From NCBI GenBank assembly GCA_013693795.1, contig CP059258.1, positions 666,589 through 679,455 on the forward strand: a DNA stretch of 12,867 nt. Reading direction: 5' to 3'. The DNA comes from Anaerolineae bacterium. GTDB lineage: Bacteria > Chloroflexota > Anaerolineae > SSC4 > Amarolineaceae. How positions within the stretch are numbered: the stretch's first letter is position 1; every line of letters begins with the position of its first letter. This document shows positions 1 through 8,900 of the stretch, one piece after another. The translations under genes were made by a program, and so were the position numbers. The notes beneath the pieces are model-generated. The model saw only the letters and a list, made by a program, of their open reading frames with translations, made no database searches and was not told the DNA's origin.

Positions 1-1
1 G

Positions 2-89
2 GCGGTGGTCACCACAGACATTCCACCCTACGCGATTGCCGTCGGCGTTCCCGCGCGTGGTCGGCACGCGTCTCCCGGCCGCAGAGTGA
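2..89 (+). CDS. Hexapeptide-repeat acyltransferase, C-terminal end only
   Basis: This is the tail of a left-handed beta-helix (hexapeptide, LbH) acyltransferase of the maltose/serine acetyltransferase type. Such enzymes move an acyl group from acyl-CoA to a sugar, amino acid or similar acceptor. The visible residues read AVVTTDIPPYAIAVGVPAR, the highly conserved closing turn of these proteins (family pattern VVTKDIPPYxIVxGVPAKVIG). After GVPAR the frame is wrong. Restoring two bases in the GCGCG run near 50-56 gives VVGTRLPAAE and then TGA at 87-89, which matches the usual family ending. Without that correction the frame stays open into noncoding sequence. The gene begins before the window, so its substrate cannot be told. 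It is not obviously linked to the surface-protein genes downstream. Confidence 0.72.
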   Translation, partial: RWSPQTFHPTRLPSAFPRVVGTRLPAAE

Positions 90-272
90 TTTTACCCATC
101 CCGTCGCGCCCATGCCCTGCCAACGTTGGCGCTAATCTGGCAGTTTGTCAGAGAAACCTCCCTGCAAGTCGGCGCGGCGCGGCATGTCGTCGCCGACCGC
201 GACCGGGGTACAGCACGCGGCGGCCGCATTCACGCGAACCAGCGCTCTCCGACGAACCGCTATTCCCGCGTT

Positions 273-301
273 TTGGCGCCCCTCCCCAGCGATGATACAA
301 T
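273..301 (+). promoter_or_regulatory. Candidate sigma70-type promoter, possibly leaderless
   Basis: TTGGCG (273-278) and TACAAT (296-301) are separated by exactly 17 bases. The ATG of the next gene is at 308, about where transcription would begin, and there is no well-placed Shine-Dalgarno sequence. If the promoter is real, the message would be leaderless or nearly so. This rests on consensus matching only. Confidence 0.4.
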
Positions 302-307
302 GAAAGC

Positions 308-1507
308 ATGAACCACCGACGCATGCGTGCAGCGGGGATCGTGTGGGCCATGGTTGCCGTGGCTGCCCTGGTCGGTCTCTGGCGGACCGGGGTCGTGGCC
401 GCGCGCAGTCCAGGCCCAGCGGTCGGCGCACCGGGGTCGCCCTGGTCGCCGTCATCGACCTGCCCGTCAGCGCTTCACTCGACGATACCGCCATCCGGCT
501 GGACGTCACACCGGTCAACCTCAACGCCGATCCGTTGCAGCGCTTCGGGCGCAGCCTCGTGCCCTACGTCGATGCCTGGCGGTTCCAGAACGTAACGATC
601 CCCGGGGGCCACGATCATCAGCGCGACGCTGCGCCTGACGCCGGCCGGCTGGCAGACCGGCGTGCCGATCCCCGTCGTCCTGCGTGGTGAGGCGGCTGAC
701 CACGCGGCCAACTTCGCCGACAACCAGCCGCTGGCGCACCTGCGCCCCTACACCACCGCCAACGTCGCCTGGTCGCTGGCGTACACCCCCACCGCGCCTT
801 TCCTGACCCCCAACCTGGCGCCGGTGCTGCAAGAGATCATTGGCCGGCCCGGCTGGAACAGTGGTCAGGCGCTGGCGCTGCTGGCCACGAGCGTCGGCGC
901 CAGCCGCGCGTACGTCGACCTGAAAAGTTACGATTTCGGCTCCGAGGCGGCCGCGCGGCTCAGCATCAGCTATCAGGTGGCCAGCGGTACACCCACCGCC
1001 ACGCCCCCGGTGACCGCTACACCGTCGCCAACGCCCACCGCCACCGCCACCCCCGGCCTCAACCTCGGCCAGGCGCTGCCGCTCGAATGCTGGCAGCCGG
1101 TCAGCAGTACGAACAGCGGGCCCTGAGCCAGATCGACCGTTACGCCTGCCGCCCCGACTGGCTCGAGAGCGGCCCGGCGCGTCTTTGCCCTTGGCCTGCT
1201 GGCCGGCGAACCGTTAGTGGCTGAGCTGGTGAACCTGCCGCCCAATGCCGACCTCGACCTGTTTCTGCTCACCGGGCCCTGCCACAGACCTGCCAGGCCT
1301 ACGGCGACAGTGGCCTGAGTTACACCGCCAGCAGCACCGGCGTTGTTTACCTGGTCGTCGATGGTTACAACGGTGCGGTGGCCCCGTTCGACCTGCTGGC
1401 ACGCTGCCCGGACCGACCGGTCCCCACGCCAACCCGCGTGCGACAGGCACGCCGCAACCACCCCGCGCCAGTACCTGCCCTTCGCCCCCGCGCCTAAGGG
1501 TTCGTAA
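308..1507 (+). CDS. Secreted protein with DNRLRE-like beta-sandwich and PPC-like domain (frame-broken)
   Basis: The reconstructed protein has about 400 residues. It starts MNHRRMRAAGIVWAMVAVAA, a basic N-terminus and hydrophobic core typical of a signal peptide. From about 455 to 985 it matches the DNRLRE-like sandwich common in secreted bacterial proteins: FQNVTIPGGATIISATLRLT, then LRGEAADHAANF, then LAPVLQEIIGRPGWNSGQAL. A Pro/Thr linker follows (985-1062). The second domain (about 1063-1420; NLPPNADLDLFLLTGP, then GVVYLVVDGYNG) resembles bacterial pre-peptidase C-terminal (PPC) domains. The tail RQYLPFAPAPKGS ends at TAA 1505-1507; a competing frame stops at 1497. Frame steps lie near 430, 605 (a GGGGG run), 1120, 1180, 1280 and 1455. 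The gene at 11416-12469 has the same sandwich. Binding or structural role is inferred; no catalytic residues are seen. Confidence 0.7.
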
Positions 1508-1597
1508 AGAAATAACTTCCCGCTTGCACCGGGTTCTTCCAGTGTTATTCCGGCCAAACACGGGAACTTGTACTTTACAAACCCCAAGCACAACCGT

Positions 1598-1626
1598 TTG
1601 ACGGGGGCAACGATCTTTGCTATCCT
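1598..1626 (+). promoter_or_regulatory. Candidate promoter with extended -10 for the propeller gene
   Basis: TTGACG (1598-1603), a 17-base spacer and TATCCT (1621-1626) fit a sigma70-type promoter. TGC precedes the -10 box (1618-1620), making it an extended -10. Transcription would start near 1633, giving a leader of about 90 bases to the GTG at 1722. The leader has a short dyad, CCGCAA/TTGCGG, with a 3-base loop. I recognise no riboswitch in it. Confidence 0.5.
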
Positions 1627-1721
1627 AATGCGTGATGCCGGCCCGCAAACCTTGCGGCGGGCTGCTTATTTCCGGCGTGGAGTCGCCCCGCGACCCCAGC
1701 GCCAACCTGGAGAAAGAGATC

Positions 1722-2934
1722 GTGCATATTTGGATGACCTTGGGCTTATGCCTGGCCATCGTCGCGACCGCTTGGCTCGGCCAGAGTCTTCCTGGCCAAC
1801 CGTTCGCTTCAACCACCCACGCGGCCTCAGCCGCCTCTGCCCCCGGCGCCTGGGAGATACAGTATGCCGACCCGCAGGGCCGCACCCTGCGCGGGTTGAA
1901 GATGATCGACGCCCAGACCGGTTATGCCGTCGGTGGGCCGACTGGGGCGTCGCCGGTGACGGCCTGATCCTCAAAACCACCGATGGCGGCGCCACCTGGG
2001 TCGAGCAGGCCCACCCGGTCACCGGTTGGCTGCACGGGCTGAACTGTTTCGACGCCAACCGCTGCTGGACGGCCGGCAAATTCGGCTACATCCTGCGCAC
2101 CACCAACGGCGGCGCCTCCTGGGTCCGCAGCAGCGCCCGGCTACGGCGGCTGGCTCTACTCGGTCGGCATCGTCGACGAGAACACCATCCTGTTGGGCGG
2201 CACGCAGGGGAAATCTTCCGCTCGACCAATGCCGGCGTCAACTGGACGCTCAACGACGTCGATGGCAACCCCAACGGCGGGGTCGTCATGTGGGACTTCG
2301 CCTGTTTCGACGGCGTCACCTGCTACACCGCATCCAACGGCTCGAAAGTCTACAAATCGTCCAACGGTGGGCGCACCTGGCGGGTGACGTTCAACTACCC
2401 GGCGCCCGATAACCTGGCTATCGACTGTATCGACCCCAACGAGTGTTGGATCGGCGGCGGCTCGCAGTACCACGGCACCGTCTACTACGCCGCCGACGCC
2501 GGCGTGGCCGGCAATTCAACCTGGGTCGAACAGACGCGTAAGGCCAACAAGACGTTCTACGGCATCACCGTCCTGCCAAGCCGCGTGGGATGGGCCATGG
2601 GGGCGAGAGTATCAGCGGTAATCAGACGCTGGGCGCGGCCGCGTACACCACCAACGGCGTCGATTGGGACAGCGCACCCCTGCCCGCCGGCACCAAAGAG
2701 GTGTGGGCAGTGCAGATGCTCGACGAGTACCATGGCTGGGCCGTGACGCACGGCGGTAAAATCCTGGTGTACCGGCCGGCCGCGACGCCCACGCCCACCG
2801 TGACGCCGACCGCCACGGCAACGCTCACCCCTACGCCGACCGCGACCCCACGGCGACGCCGACCGCCACCCCACGGCGACGCCGACGGCAACACCAGCGA
2901 CCTGGTACCAGTATTTCCCGTGGCGCCAAAATGA
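1722..2934 (+). CDS. Secreted YCF48-like seven-bladed beta-propeller protein (frame-broken)
   Basis: The start chosen is GTG 1722, with GGAG at 1709-1712, nine bases upstream. An in-frame ATG at 1734 is the alternative. The first 30 or so residues (MTLGLCLAIVATAWLG and on) form a signal peptide. The body has seven repeats of the YCF48/BNR type, each ending in a pattern such as GLILKTTDGGATWVEQ, YILRTTNGGASW, EIFRSTNAGVNW or KVYKSSNGGRTW. Seven repeats fit one seven-bladed propeller, the fold of the photosystem II assembly factor Ycf48. In bacteria without that photosystem, such domains occur in many secreted proteins of unknown role. A Pro/Thr linker (2779-2895) and the tail YQYFPWRQK end at TGA 2932-2934, if one A is restored. 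Frame steps are near 1940, 2140, 2210 and 2600 and inside the linker. Length is about 404 residues. Confidence 0.78.
1884..2780 (+). repeat. Seven YCF48-like propeller repeats
   Basis: Repeat starts recognised in order: TLRGLKMIDAQTGYAVGG, WLHGLNCFDANRCWTAG, WLYSVGIVDENTILLGG, a diverged blade around VVMWDFACFDG, NLAIDCIDPNECWIGGG, FYGITVLPSRVGWAMGG and VWAVQMLDEYHGWAV. Each is about 40 residues and mostly carries a TTDGG.W-type turn. Blades 5 and 6 have insertions before the turn. The count of seven gives a complete single propeller. Confidence 0.72.
2779..2895 (+). repeat. Pro/Thr-rich linker DNA repeat in the propeller gene
   Basis: The codons alternate Pro, Thr and Ala (ATPTPTVTPTATATLTPTPT), a flexible, probably extracellular linker. 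Near 2846-2890 a GC-rich block repeats with a 23-base period. A coding PTATPTAT repeat needs 24 bases, and each copy has CCCC where one more C would restore the frame. This suggests missing bases in homopolymer runs. Confidence 0.75.
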
Positions 2935-2946
2935 CAGATTTGTCAT
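2931..2946 (+). other. Short dyad overlapping the stop of the propeller gene
   Basis: ATGACA (2931-2936) and TGTCAT (2941-2946) form a 6-bp inverted repeat with a GATT loop directly over the stop codon. It could be a weak hairpin or a protein-binding site. There is no T-run, so it is not a classical terminator. Confidence 0.35.
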
Positions 2947-3117
2947 GCCCACAGGGGTATTGTTCATCCAGGATTAAGAACGTTCGTGTACGATAGCCCC
3001 GTCTCGGTCTTGGCCCGTGCCGGCCCCTGGCGCCGGATGGGTGGCAGAGACCTGACCCGTCCCGCCGGCTTCGTCCCGTGGTGCAGCCCTCCACAATGCC
3101 TTCAGGAGGTTTTTGTT

Positions 3118-5295
3118 GTGACACGCAGTAAACTGATGATCATCGTTATGGTGAGCACCATTGCTCTGTTGACGCTGCTCGTATCGGTCGTCTTCAGCCA
3201 GGATGGTTCGATCGATGCCAACGCGGTGGCAGCCCAAGAAGCCCCCAACATCCCCCTGCCGCCGATGACCAACCCTGGCATCTACATGATCAACCATGAC
3301 GGCAATGAAGACCCGGCGCTACAGCCTGGTCGGTAACCTCTACACCTTCAACTGGTCCGACGTGCACGTCGCACCCGGCGTATTCGATTGGACGATTATC
3401 GATCAATACCTGACGCGGGTCGCAGCCAGCGGCAAACGGGCGGCGATCGGCATCAGCACCTACAACGCCCGCTGCTGCGGCGGCATCAACGCCACGCCGG
3501 CGTGGGTTTGGCAAAACGACCCGCGCCGTGGTCATTACCGGTTCCTGTACCATCTCGCCGACCGGCGGCTGCCCTGACGGTTACTGGCGTGTGCCGAAGT
3601 ACTGGCACCGCAGCTACCTCAACCCGTACAAGGATTTTGTCACTGCCCTGGGCACCAAGTACAAGGCCGACCCGCGTGGAATGGGTGTCGATGGGTTTCG
3701 GCACTTACGGCGAAAACAAGGCCGGCGGCACGCAGGCCGAAATCGATGCCCTGGCCACGGCCCACGGCGAATATCTGGCTCTCGACCACACGCGAGATCA
3801 TCGACGATTACACGGCCGCCTTCCGCGCCAACGGCGTCGCGCAGAAAGGCCTGTTCATTCAGATTGCACCCTACACGTTCCGTGAACGTGAGCGGTGGGA
3901 CCTGGCCAATTACGCCGTTCCACGGGGTGTGGGCATTTCACTCAACGGCCTGGTGCCCGACTTCAATGAAGCCTGGCGCCAGGGTGCGGTGTCCAACACC
4001 TGCAACACCACGAACTTCTGCGGCATGTACGATACGGTCTTCCAGAACTACACCTCGGTACCCATCGCCTTCTGAAACTTATCTCTACATGCTGTGCGAC
4101 AATACGACGACCTACTGGGCGATGTTGAGCGGCATGGACAAGCGGGCCGACGTCATGCGCCTCAACGATGACCTCTTCTTCGCGCAACCCAACCACCGGC
4201 CTACGCGTGGAGAACATCCCCAACCAGGAAGTTTTCGCCTGGATGAAAGACTACATCGGCAAAAACGCCAGCAATACGCCCAGCGTCTGGGTCGCGATGC
4301 GCGAACACCGCAACCCCACCACGTACTGCTATTCGGCGCCGGAACAGACCTACTACCCCGAACCGGGCAACTACAGCTTCTACCTGACGCAGGAGGACAG
4401 CATTGCCGGCGGCGTTACCGTGGCCGAAACCAACGTGGCCAACACCACCTATCTGGGTTGGTGCGGCGCCGGCGTCATGGACCCGAACGGCAACCCGTAC
4501 CCCTGTTATCAGAACCCGTACAACCCCAACCTGCCGGCCGGTCGCGAAGGCTGGGTGGCGCGCCGAACCAACGGCAGCGGCAACCCCTATATGTGGTTCA
4601 AGATCAATGACTCCTACCTGTTCGGCGGCAACAACACCGTCAAGATCGCCGTTACCTACGCCGATATGGGCAGCGACCGCTTCAAACTGGAGTACGATTC
4701 GACCACCGGCCTGCGCGCGGCCACCGTGGCCGGCTCCGCCCTCGATTACGTGCAAAAACCAACACCAACACCTGGAAGACCGTTACCTTCCTGGCCAACA
4801 ACGCCCGCATGGCCAACGGCCTTACCGGCGGCGCTGACTTCCGTCTCAACAGCAACGGCGACGGCGACGAACACATCCACCTGGTAATGGTCAACCGGAA
4901 CTCCGATGGTTTTGCCGGCCCACCGGTCACCTTCACGCCGTCCCCCACCCCCACCGCCACACCGACGCCCCAGGTGCAGACTGGCAGCGTCACCGGCGGC
5001 GTGCATAACGACCTCAACCGCAACGGTTACTGGGACAGCGGCGGCCCCTGGCCGGCGCCGTGATCAACCTGCGCACACCGCCCGGCGTCCTGGTGCGTAC
5101 GGTCACCACCGGCGGTGATGGCATGTACAACCTGGCCAACGTGCCGGTCGGCGCCTACCTGCTGCAAGAAATCCCGCCGCCGGGTTACGCGGGTGGTGTG
5201 CAGATCGGTATTCAGATCAGCGCGGGAGCACGTTTACTCAAAACTTCCCCAATTACCGTCAATTTTCCCTGTACATACCGCACGTCAACCGGTAA
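3118..5295 (+). CDS. Secreted TIM-barrel glycosidase-like protein with beta-sandwich and SdrD-B-like domains (frame-broken)
   Basis: GTG 3118 is preceded by a perfect AGGAGG (3104-3109, spacing 8). Residues 7-26 are a hydrophobic signal segment (KLMIIVMVSTIALLTLLVSV). Residues about 45-405 form a barrel domain resembling clan GH-A / DUF4832-type proteins: LYTFNWSDVHVAPG, GISTYNARCCGGI, PKYWHRSYLNPYKDF and WVSMGFGTYGENKAG. Two Glu residues, in FGTYGEN and PIAFETYLYM, sit where the acid/base and nucleophile of retaining enzymes would be expected. A sandwich module follows (about 4370-4895; KIAVTYADMGSDRFKLEYDS, NTWKTVTF, GGADFRL), then a Pro/Thr linker (4927-4975) and one SdrD-B-like domain (4981-5225; GVHNDLNRNGYWDSGG). 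The tail LYIPHVNR ends at TAA 5293-5295. About ten frame steps occur, for example near 3312, 3525, 3680, 3775, 4073, 4190, 4760, 5050 and 5228. The barrel and sandwich are paralogous to the next gene. Substrate is unknown. Length is about 726 residues. Confidence 0.75.
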
Positions 5296-5376
5296 GCGGC
5301 GCCTCTGCCGTGAAATCGTCGGCGCTGTAAAACCACGCCGGCCCCAACCGGCGCCCACGTGCGGCGTACGAAGCCA

Positions 5377-5704
5377 GACCTGAGCCGGCTGCCCCCTGGG
5401 CAGTCGGCTCAGGCCGGCGCCGCCACAGCCGGCTCAGGCCGGCTGCCCCCTGGGCAGTCGGCTCAGGCCGGCTGTCCCCTGGGTAGCCGGCTCAGGCCGG
5501 CGCCGCCACAGCCAGCTCAGGTCAGCTGTCCCCTGGGCAGCCGGCTCAGGCCGGCGCCGCCACAGTCGGCTCAGGCCGGCTGTCCCCTGGGCAGTCGGCT
5601 GAGGCCGGCTGTCCCCTGGGCAGTCGGCTCAGGCCGGCGCCGCCACAGTCGGCTCAGGCCGGCTGTCCCCTGGGCAGTCGGCTCAGGCCGGCGCCGCCAC
5701 AGCC
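5377..5704. repeat. Two-unit GC-rich tandem array with hairpin potential
   Basis: Twelve units abut without spacers. All share a 13-base head (GGCTCAGGCCGGC) and a 5-base end (CAGTC or CAGCC). Type A (29 bases) has TGTCCCCTGGG between them and type B (25 bases) has GCCGCCA. The order is A-B-A-A-B-A-B-A-A-B-A-B, so a 137-base block ABAAB occurs twice (5377-5513 and 5514-5650) followed by AB. Units are nearly identical; the first is degenerate in its head. Each unit joint forms a dyad with a TCAG loop: an arm of up to 8 bp (CAGCCGGC/GCCGGCTG) before type A and 6 bp before type B. The array lies 81 bases after the stop of the upstream gene. It could be a transcription-attenuating region, a REP-type cluster or a simple VNTR; function is unknown. 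Confidence 0.88.
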
Positions 5705-5811
5705 GGCGCGGCGCCCCATCATCCCCACGCGGTCACCATCGGCAGCACCACCCATCTGAATGAACTGTCACCTTCGCCAACGGTCTTTTTCATTCCGATT
5801 TCATAATGCTG

Positions 5812-5820
5812 TGCTATTCT
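5812..5820 (+). promoter_or_regulatory. Candidate extended -10 promoter for the giant gene
   Basis: TGCTATTCT (TGC at 5812-5814, TATTCT at 5815-5820) matches an extended -10 element and nearly equals the TGCTATCCT before the gene at 1722. The -35 region is poor (ATTCCG with 17 spacing). The predicted leader to ATG 5919 is about 92 bases, close to that of the 1722 gene. Confidence 0.35.
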
Positions 5821-5918
5821 GAACGAGGGCCAACGCCTGCCCGCACCGGCCCGACCTGCCGCGAGCCAACAGAGGGCTGCTCCCCCAATCGAACGCCTGC
5901 TGGAGGAGAAAGCCAGCC

Positions 5919-8900
5919 ATGAATACGTCTTATCCCACCTTTTTCGACTGTACCCCCGCCTGCGCCGCGCCGCAATCGGGCTGCTGATCGTCGTCACGCT
6001 GCTGGTAACCCTGCTCCCCGCCGCGGGCGCCGTTTCCACGCCGGCCGATTCCGGGCCGGCTACCGCCAATGCACCTGACGTCCCCTCACCCCCGTGACCC
6101 GGCCGGGAATTTATGCCGTCGCCGAAGATGGCACGATGAACCCCAGCCGCTATCACCTGGTGGGCAGCCTGCGCACCTTCAACTGGTCCGAGCTGCACAC
6201 GGGGCCGAACCAGTACAACTGGGCCGGCCTCGACCAGTGGCTCAACACGGTGGCCCAAAACGGCAAAGCGGCCGCCATCGGCATCACCACCTACAACGGC
6301 CGCTGCTGCGGGGCATCAGTGCGCTGCCATCCTGGATTCGCACCACCTACCCCAACACGGTGATCGCCGCGGGGCCTGCAACGCCTCACAGTTCCCGCAG
6401 GGCGGGTGCGTCAACGGCCAGTGGTACCTGCCCAGGTACTGGGACGCCGACTACCTGAACCTGTACGGCCAGTTCATCCAGGCCCTGGGCGACCGCTATA
6501 AAAATGACCCCGGGTCGAGTGGGTGGCCATGGGTTTTGGAACCTTCGGCGAAAATCACGCGGCCAACACGGCCAGCGACCTCAGCGCCCTGACCAACGCG
6601 GGCCTCACCACCGACCTCTGGATCAGCACCATGCAGCAGGTGATCGACCGTTACGCCGACGTTCCGCAGCGGCGGCGTCCTGCAGAAGATGCCGATGATC
6701 CAGGTGGCTTCCTTTACCTACCAGACACGCGAGCGCTGGGTGTTGTCCAACTATGCCGCGGCCCGCGGCATTGGCCTCTCGTTCAACGGCCTGACGCCCG
6801 ACTTCAACAATGCTGTGCAGGGCGCCGAACGTTGCAACACGCAACGAGTGCGGCATGTACGACCCGATCTTCGAACACAACCGCACCATCCCAATCGCAT
6901 TCGAGACCTACCAGTACATGATCTGCGACACCACCAACGTGTACTGGGCCATGTTGAGCGGTCTGGACAAGCGGGCCGATTTCCTGCGCCTCAACTATGA
7001 TCTGTTCTACGACCCGGTGACGCATCAGGACCGTACCGAAAACCTGGCCATCTTCGACTGGACCGCGTTACGTGGGCAAGTCGGTGGCCAACACGCCCAG
7101 CGCGGGTGGCGCTGCGCGAGCACCGCATCCCCACGCGCTTCTGTTACGCAGCCCGAGACGTCGGCCTACTACCCGCAGTTGGGCAACTACAACTTCTACC
7201 TGACCCAGGACGACAATGTCCCCGGCGGTCGTACCGTGCCTGAAACCAACGATTCGACCGTCACCCACTTCGGCTGTGGCGGTAGCTGGTGTTTGCCCGG
7301 CTCACCGTACTTCACCGGCGGCTACAATGCGGCGATTCCCGCCGGCCGCCAGGGCTGGGTGGTGCGCCGTACCGATCAGGCCACGGGCAATCACAGCATG
7401 TGGTTCAAGGTCGACGACGGCTACATCAACGGCGGCGCCAACCAGGTGATCGTTAGTGTAACCTATGCCGACATGGGCAATGACCGCTGGGCCTTGAAGT
7501 ACGATGGCCCCAGCGGCGAACAAACCGCCATCCCCGAAGGTTCGGGCAACCCCTGGGTGCAAAAACCGGCAGCAACACCTGGAAGACGGCCACTTTCCGC
7601 ATCAACGACGCCCGTTTTGCCAATGGGCTGAGCGGGGGCAGCGACTTCCGCATCGACTCCCTGGGCGATGGCAACGAGTGGGTTCACCTGGTGGATGTGG
7701 CGCGCCAGGGTGGGCCGATCCCACCCACCTCCACGCCCGTCAACACCCCAACCCCTCCGCCCGGCGCCACGGCTACGCCAACCCCGACGATCACGCCGAC
7801 CACCGTGCCCACCGTACCGCCGCCGAGCGCCGGCGGCTGGACGCTGCAGTGGCACGGCAGCGATGATCTCAACGACATCGACTTCGTCACGCCGCAGATC
7901 GGCTGGGCCGTCGGCAAGAGCGGCCACCTGATGCGCACCACCAACGGCGGTGAGAGCTGGTTCTTCCAGCAGACCTCGCCGGCCGTCGACGTCGAGGCGG
8001 TCGATTTCATCGATAGCAACCTTGGCTGGCTGGTTGGCGCCGAGGGGCGCATCTGGGCTCGGCCAACGGCGGCGCCACCTGGGCGCTGCAGACCACACCC
8101 ACCATGAATCGCCTGACCCGCATCGCCATGGTGGACAGCCAGACCGGCTGGGCCGTGGGACGCGGCGGCGTCGTGCTGCGCACCATCGACGGCGGCGCCC
8201 ACTGGATTCAGCAGACCAGCGGCACCGGTCTCGACCTGCTGGGTCTGGCCGTCGTCGATGCCCAGAATGCGTGGGCGGTGGGCGCCAACGGGACGGTCGT
8301 CACGACGAGCAACGGCGGCGCCAACTGGGCCACGCGCCAGCGGCACCACCAACTGGCTGTGGGACGTTACGGCCAGCGGCGCCCAGACCGGCTGGGCCGT
8401 CGGTGATGGCGGCAAGCTCCTGTTCACGAACGACGGCGGCCTCAGCTGGTATTCACGCTCGATCAACGAGGCGCGCCCGCTGCGCGGTGGCGTTTGCCTC
8501 GGCCCAGCAGGGCTGGATTGCCGGTGGGCAGGGTACGCTCTGGTTCACCCTGGACGGCGGCACGACCTGGAGTTATCTGGGCACTGACCAATCGGAGACG
8601 ATCACCGCCCTGAGCGCGCCCCAGGCCGGCACAGTCTGGGCGGCTGGCTTCAAACACACCGTACTGCGCAGTCAGGGGGCGGCGCCTTCACGCGCCGTGC
8701 GCCGGCGGCCGTCGGCGAGTTCAAGGCGGTCGACGCCATCGACGCCGACACCGCCTACGTGGTGGGCGACAGCGGCATGATCCTGAAGACCACCGATGCC
8801 GGGCTGAGCTGGCGCCAGTTGAGCAGCCCCGCCACCGGCTGGCTCAAGGACGTGAAGTTCCCCGTCGACGCATCCACGGGCTGGGTCATTGGCCAGTACG

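Larger units (their letters stand above)
5296..5918. other. 623-base gene-free interval
   Basis: Apart from the tandem array (5377-5704) and a candidate promoter before 5919, this interval holds only a small GCCGG/CCGGC dyad near 5338-5355. An apparent open frame of 134 codons across the array is not a gene. The unit lengths (29 and 25 bases) are not multiples of three, so the frame does not repeat with the DNA, and the frame has no family resemblance. Confidence 0.7.

Noticed and set aside
2995..3103. Riboswitch in the leader of the 3118 gene
   Set aside because: Some short GC-rich dyads are present but no conserved core of a known riboswitch class can be recognised.
4060..4085. Programmed frameshift or recoded stop (TGA 4073-4075 inside PIAF-ETYLYM)
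   Set aside because: Breaks are far too many and scattered, there is no consistent slippery site or downstream structure, and the paralog at 6890-6920 is open at the same place.
5377..5704. CRISPR array
   Set aside because: Units abut without unique spacers and consist of two recurring types; no cas gene is present.
5359..5763. Open frame of 134 codons through the tandem array, encoding a Pro/Ala/Gln-rich repeat
   Set aside because: The repeat units are 29 and 25 bases, so the frame changes from unit to unit and the peptide does not repeat with the DNA. The frame stays open only because GC-rich units hold few stops.
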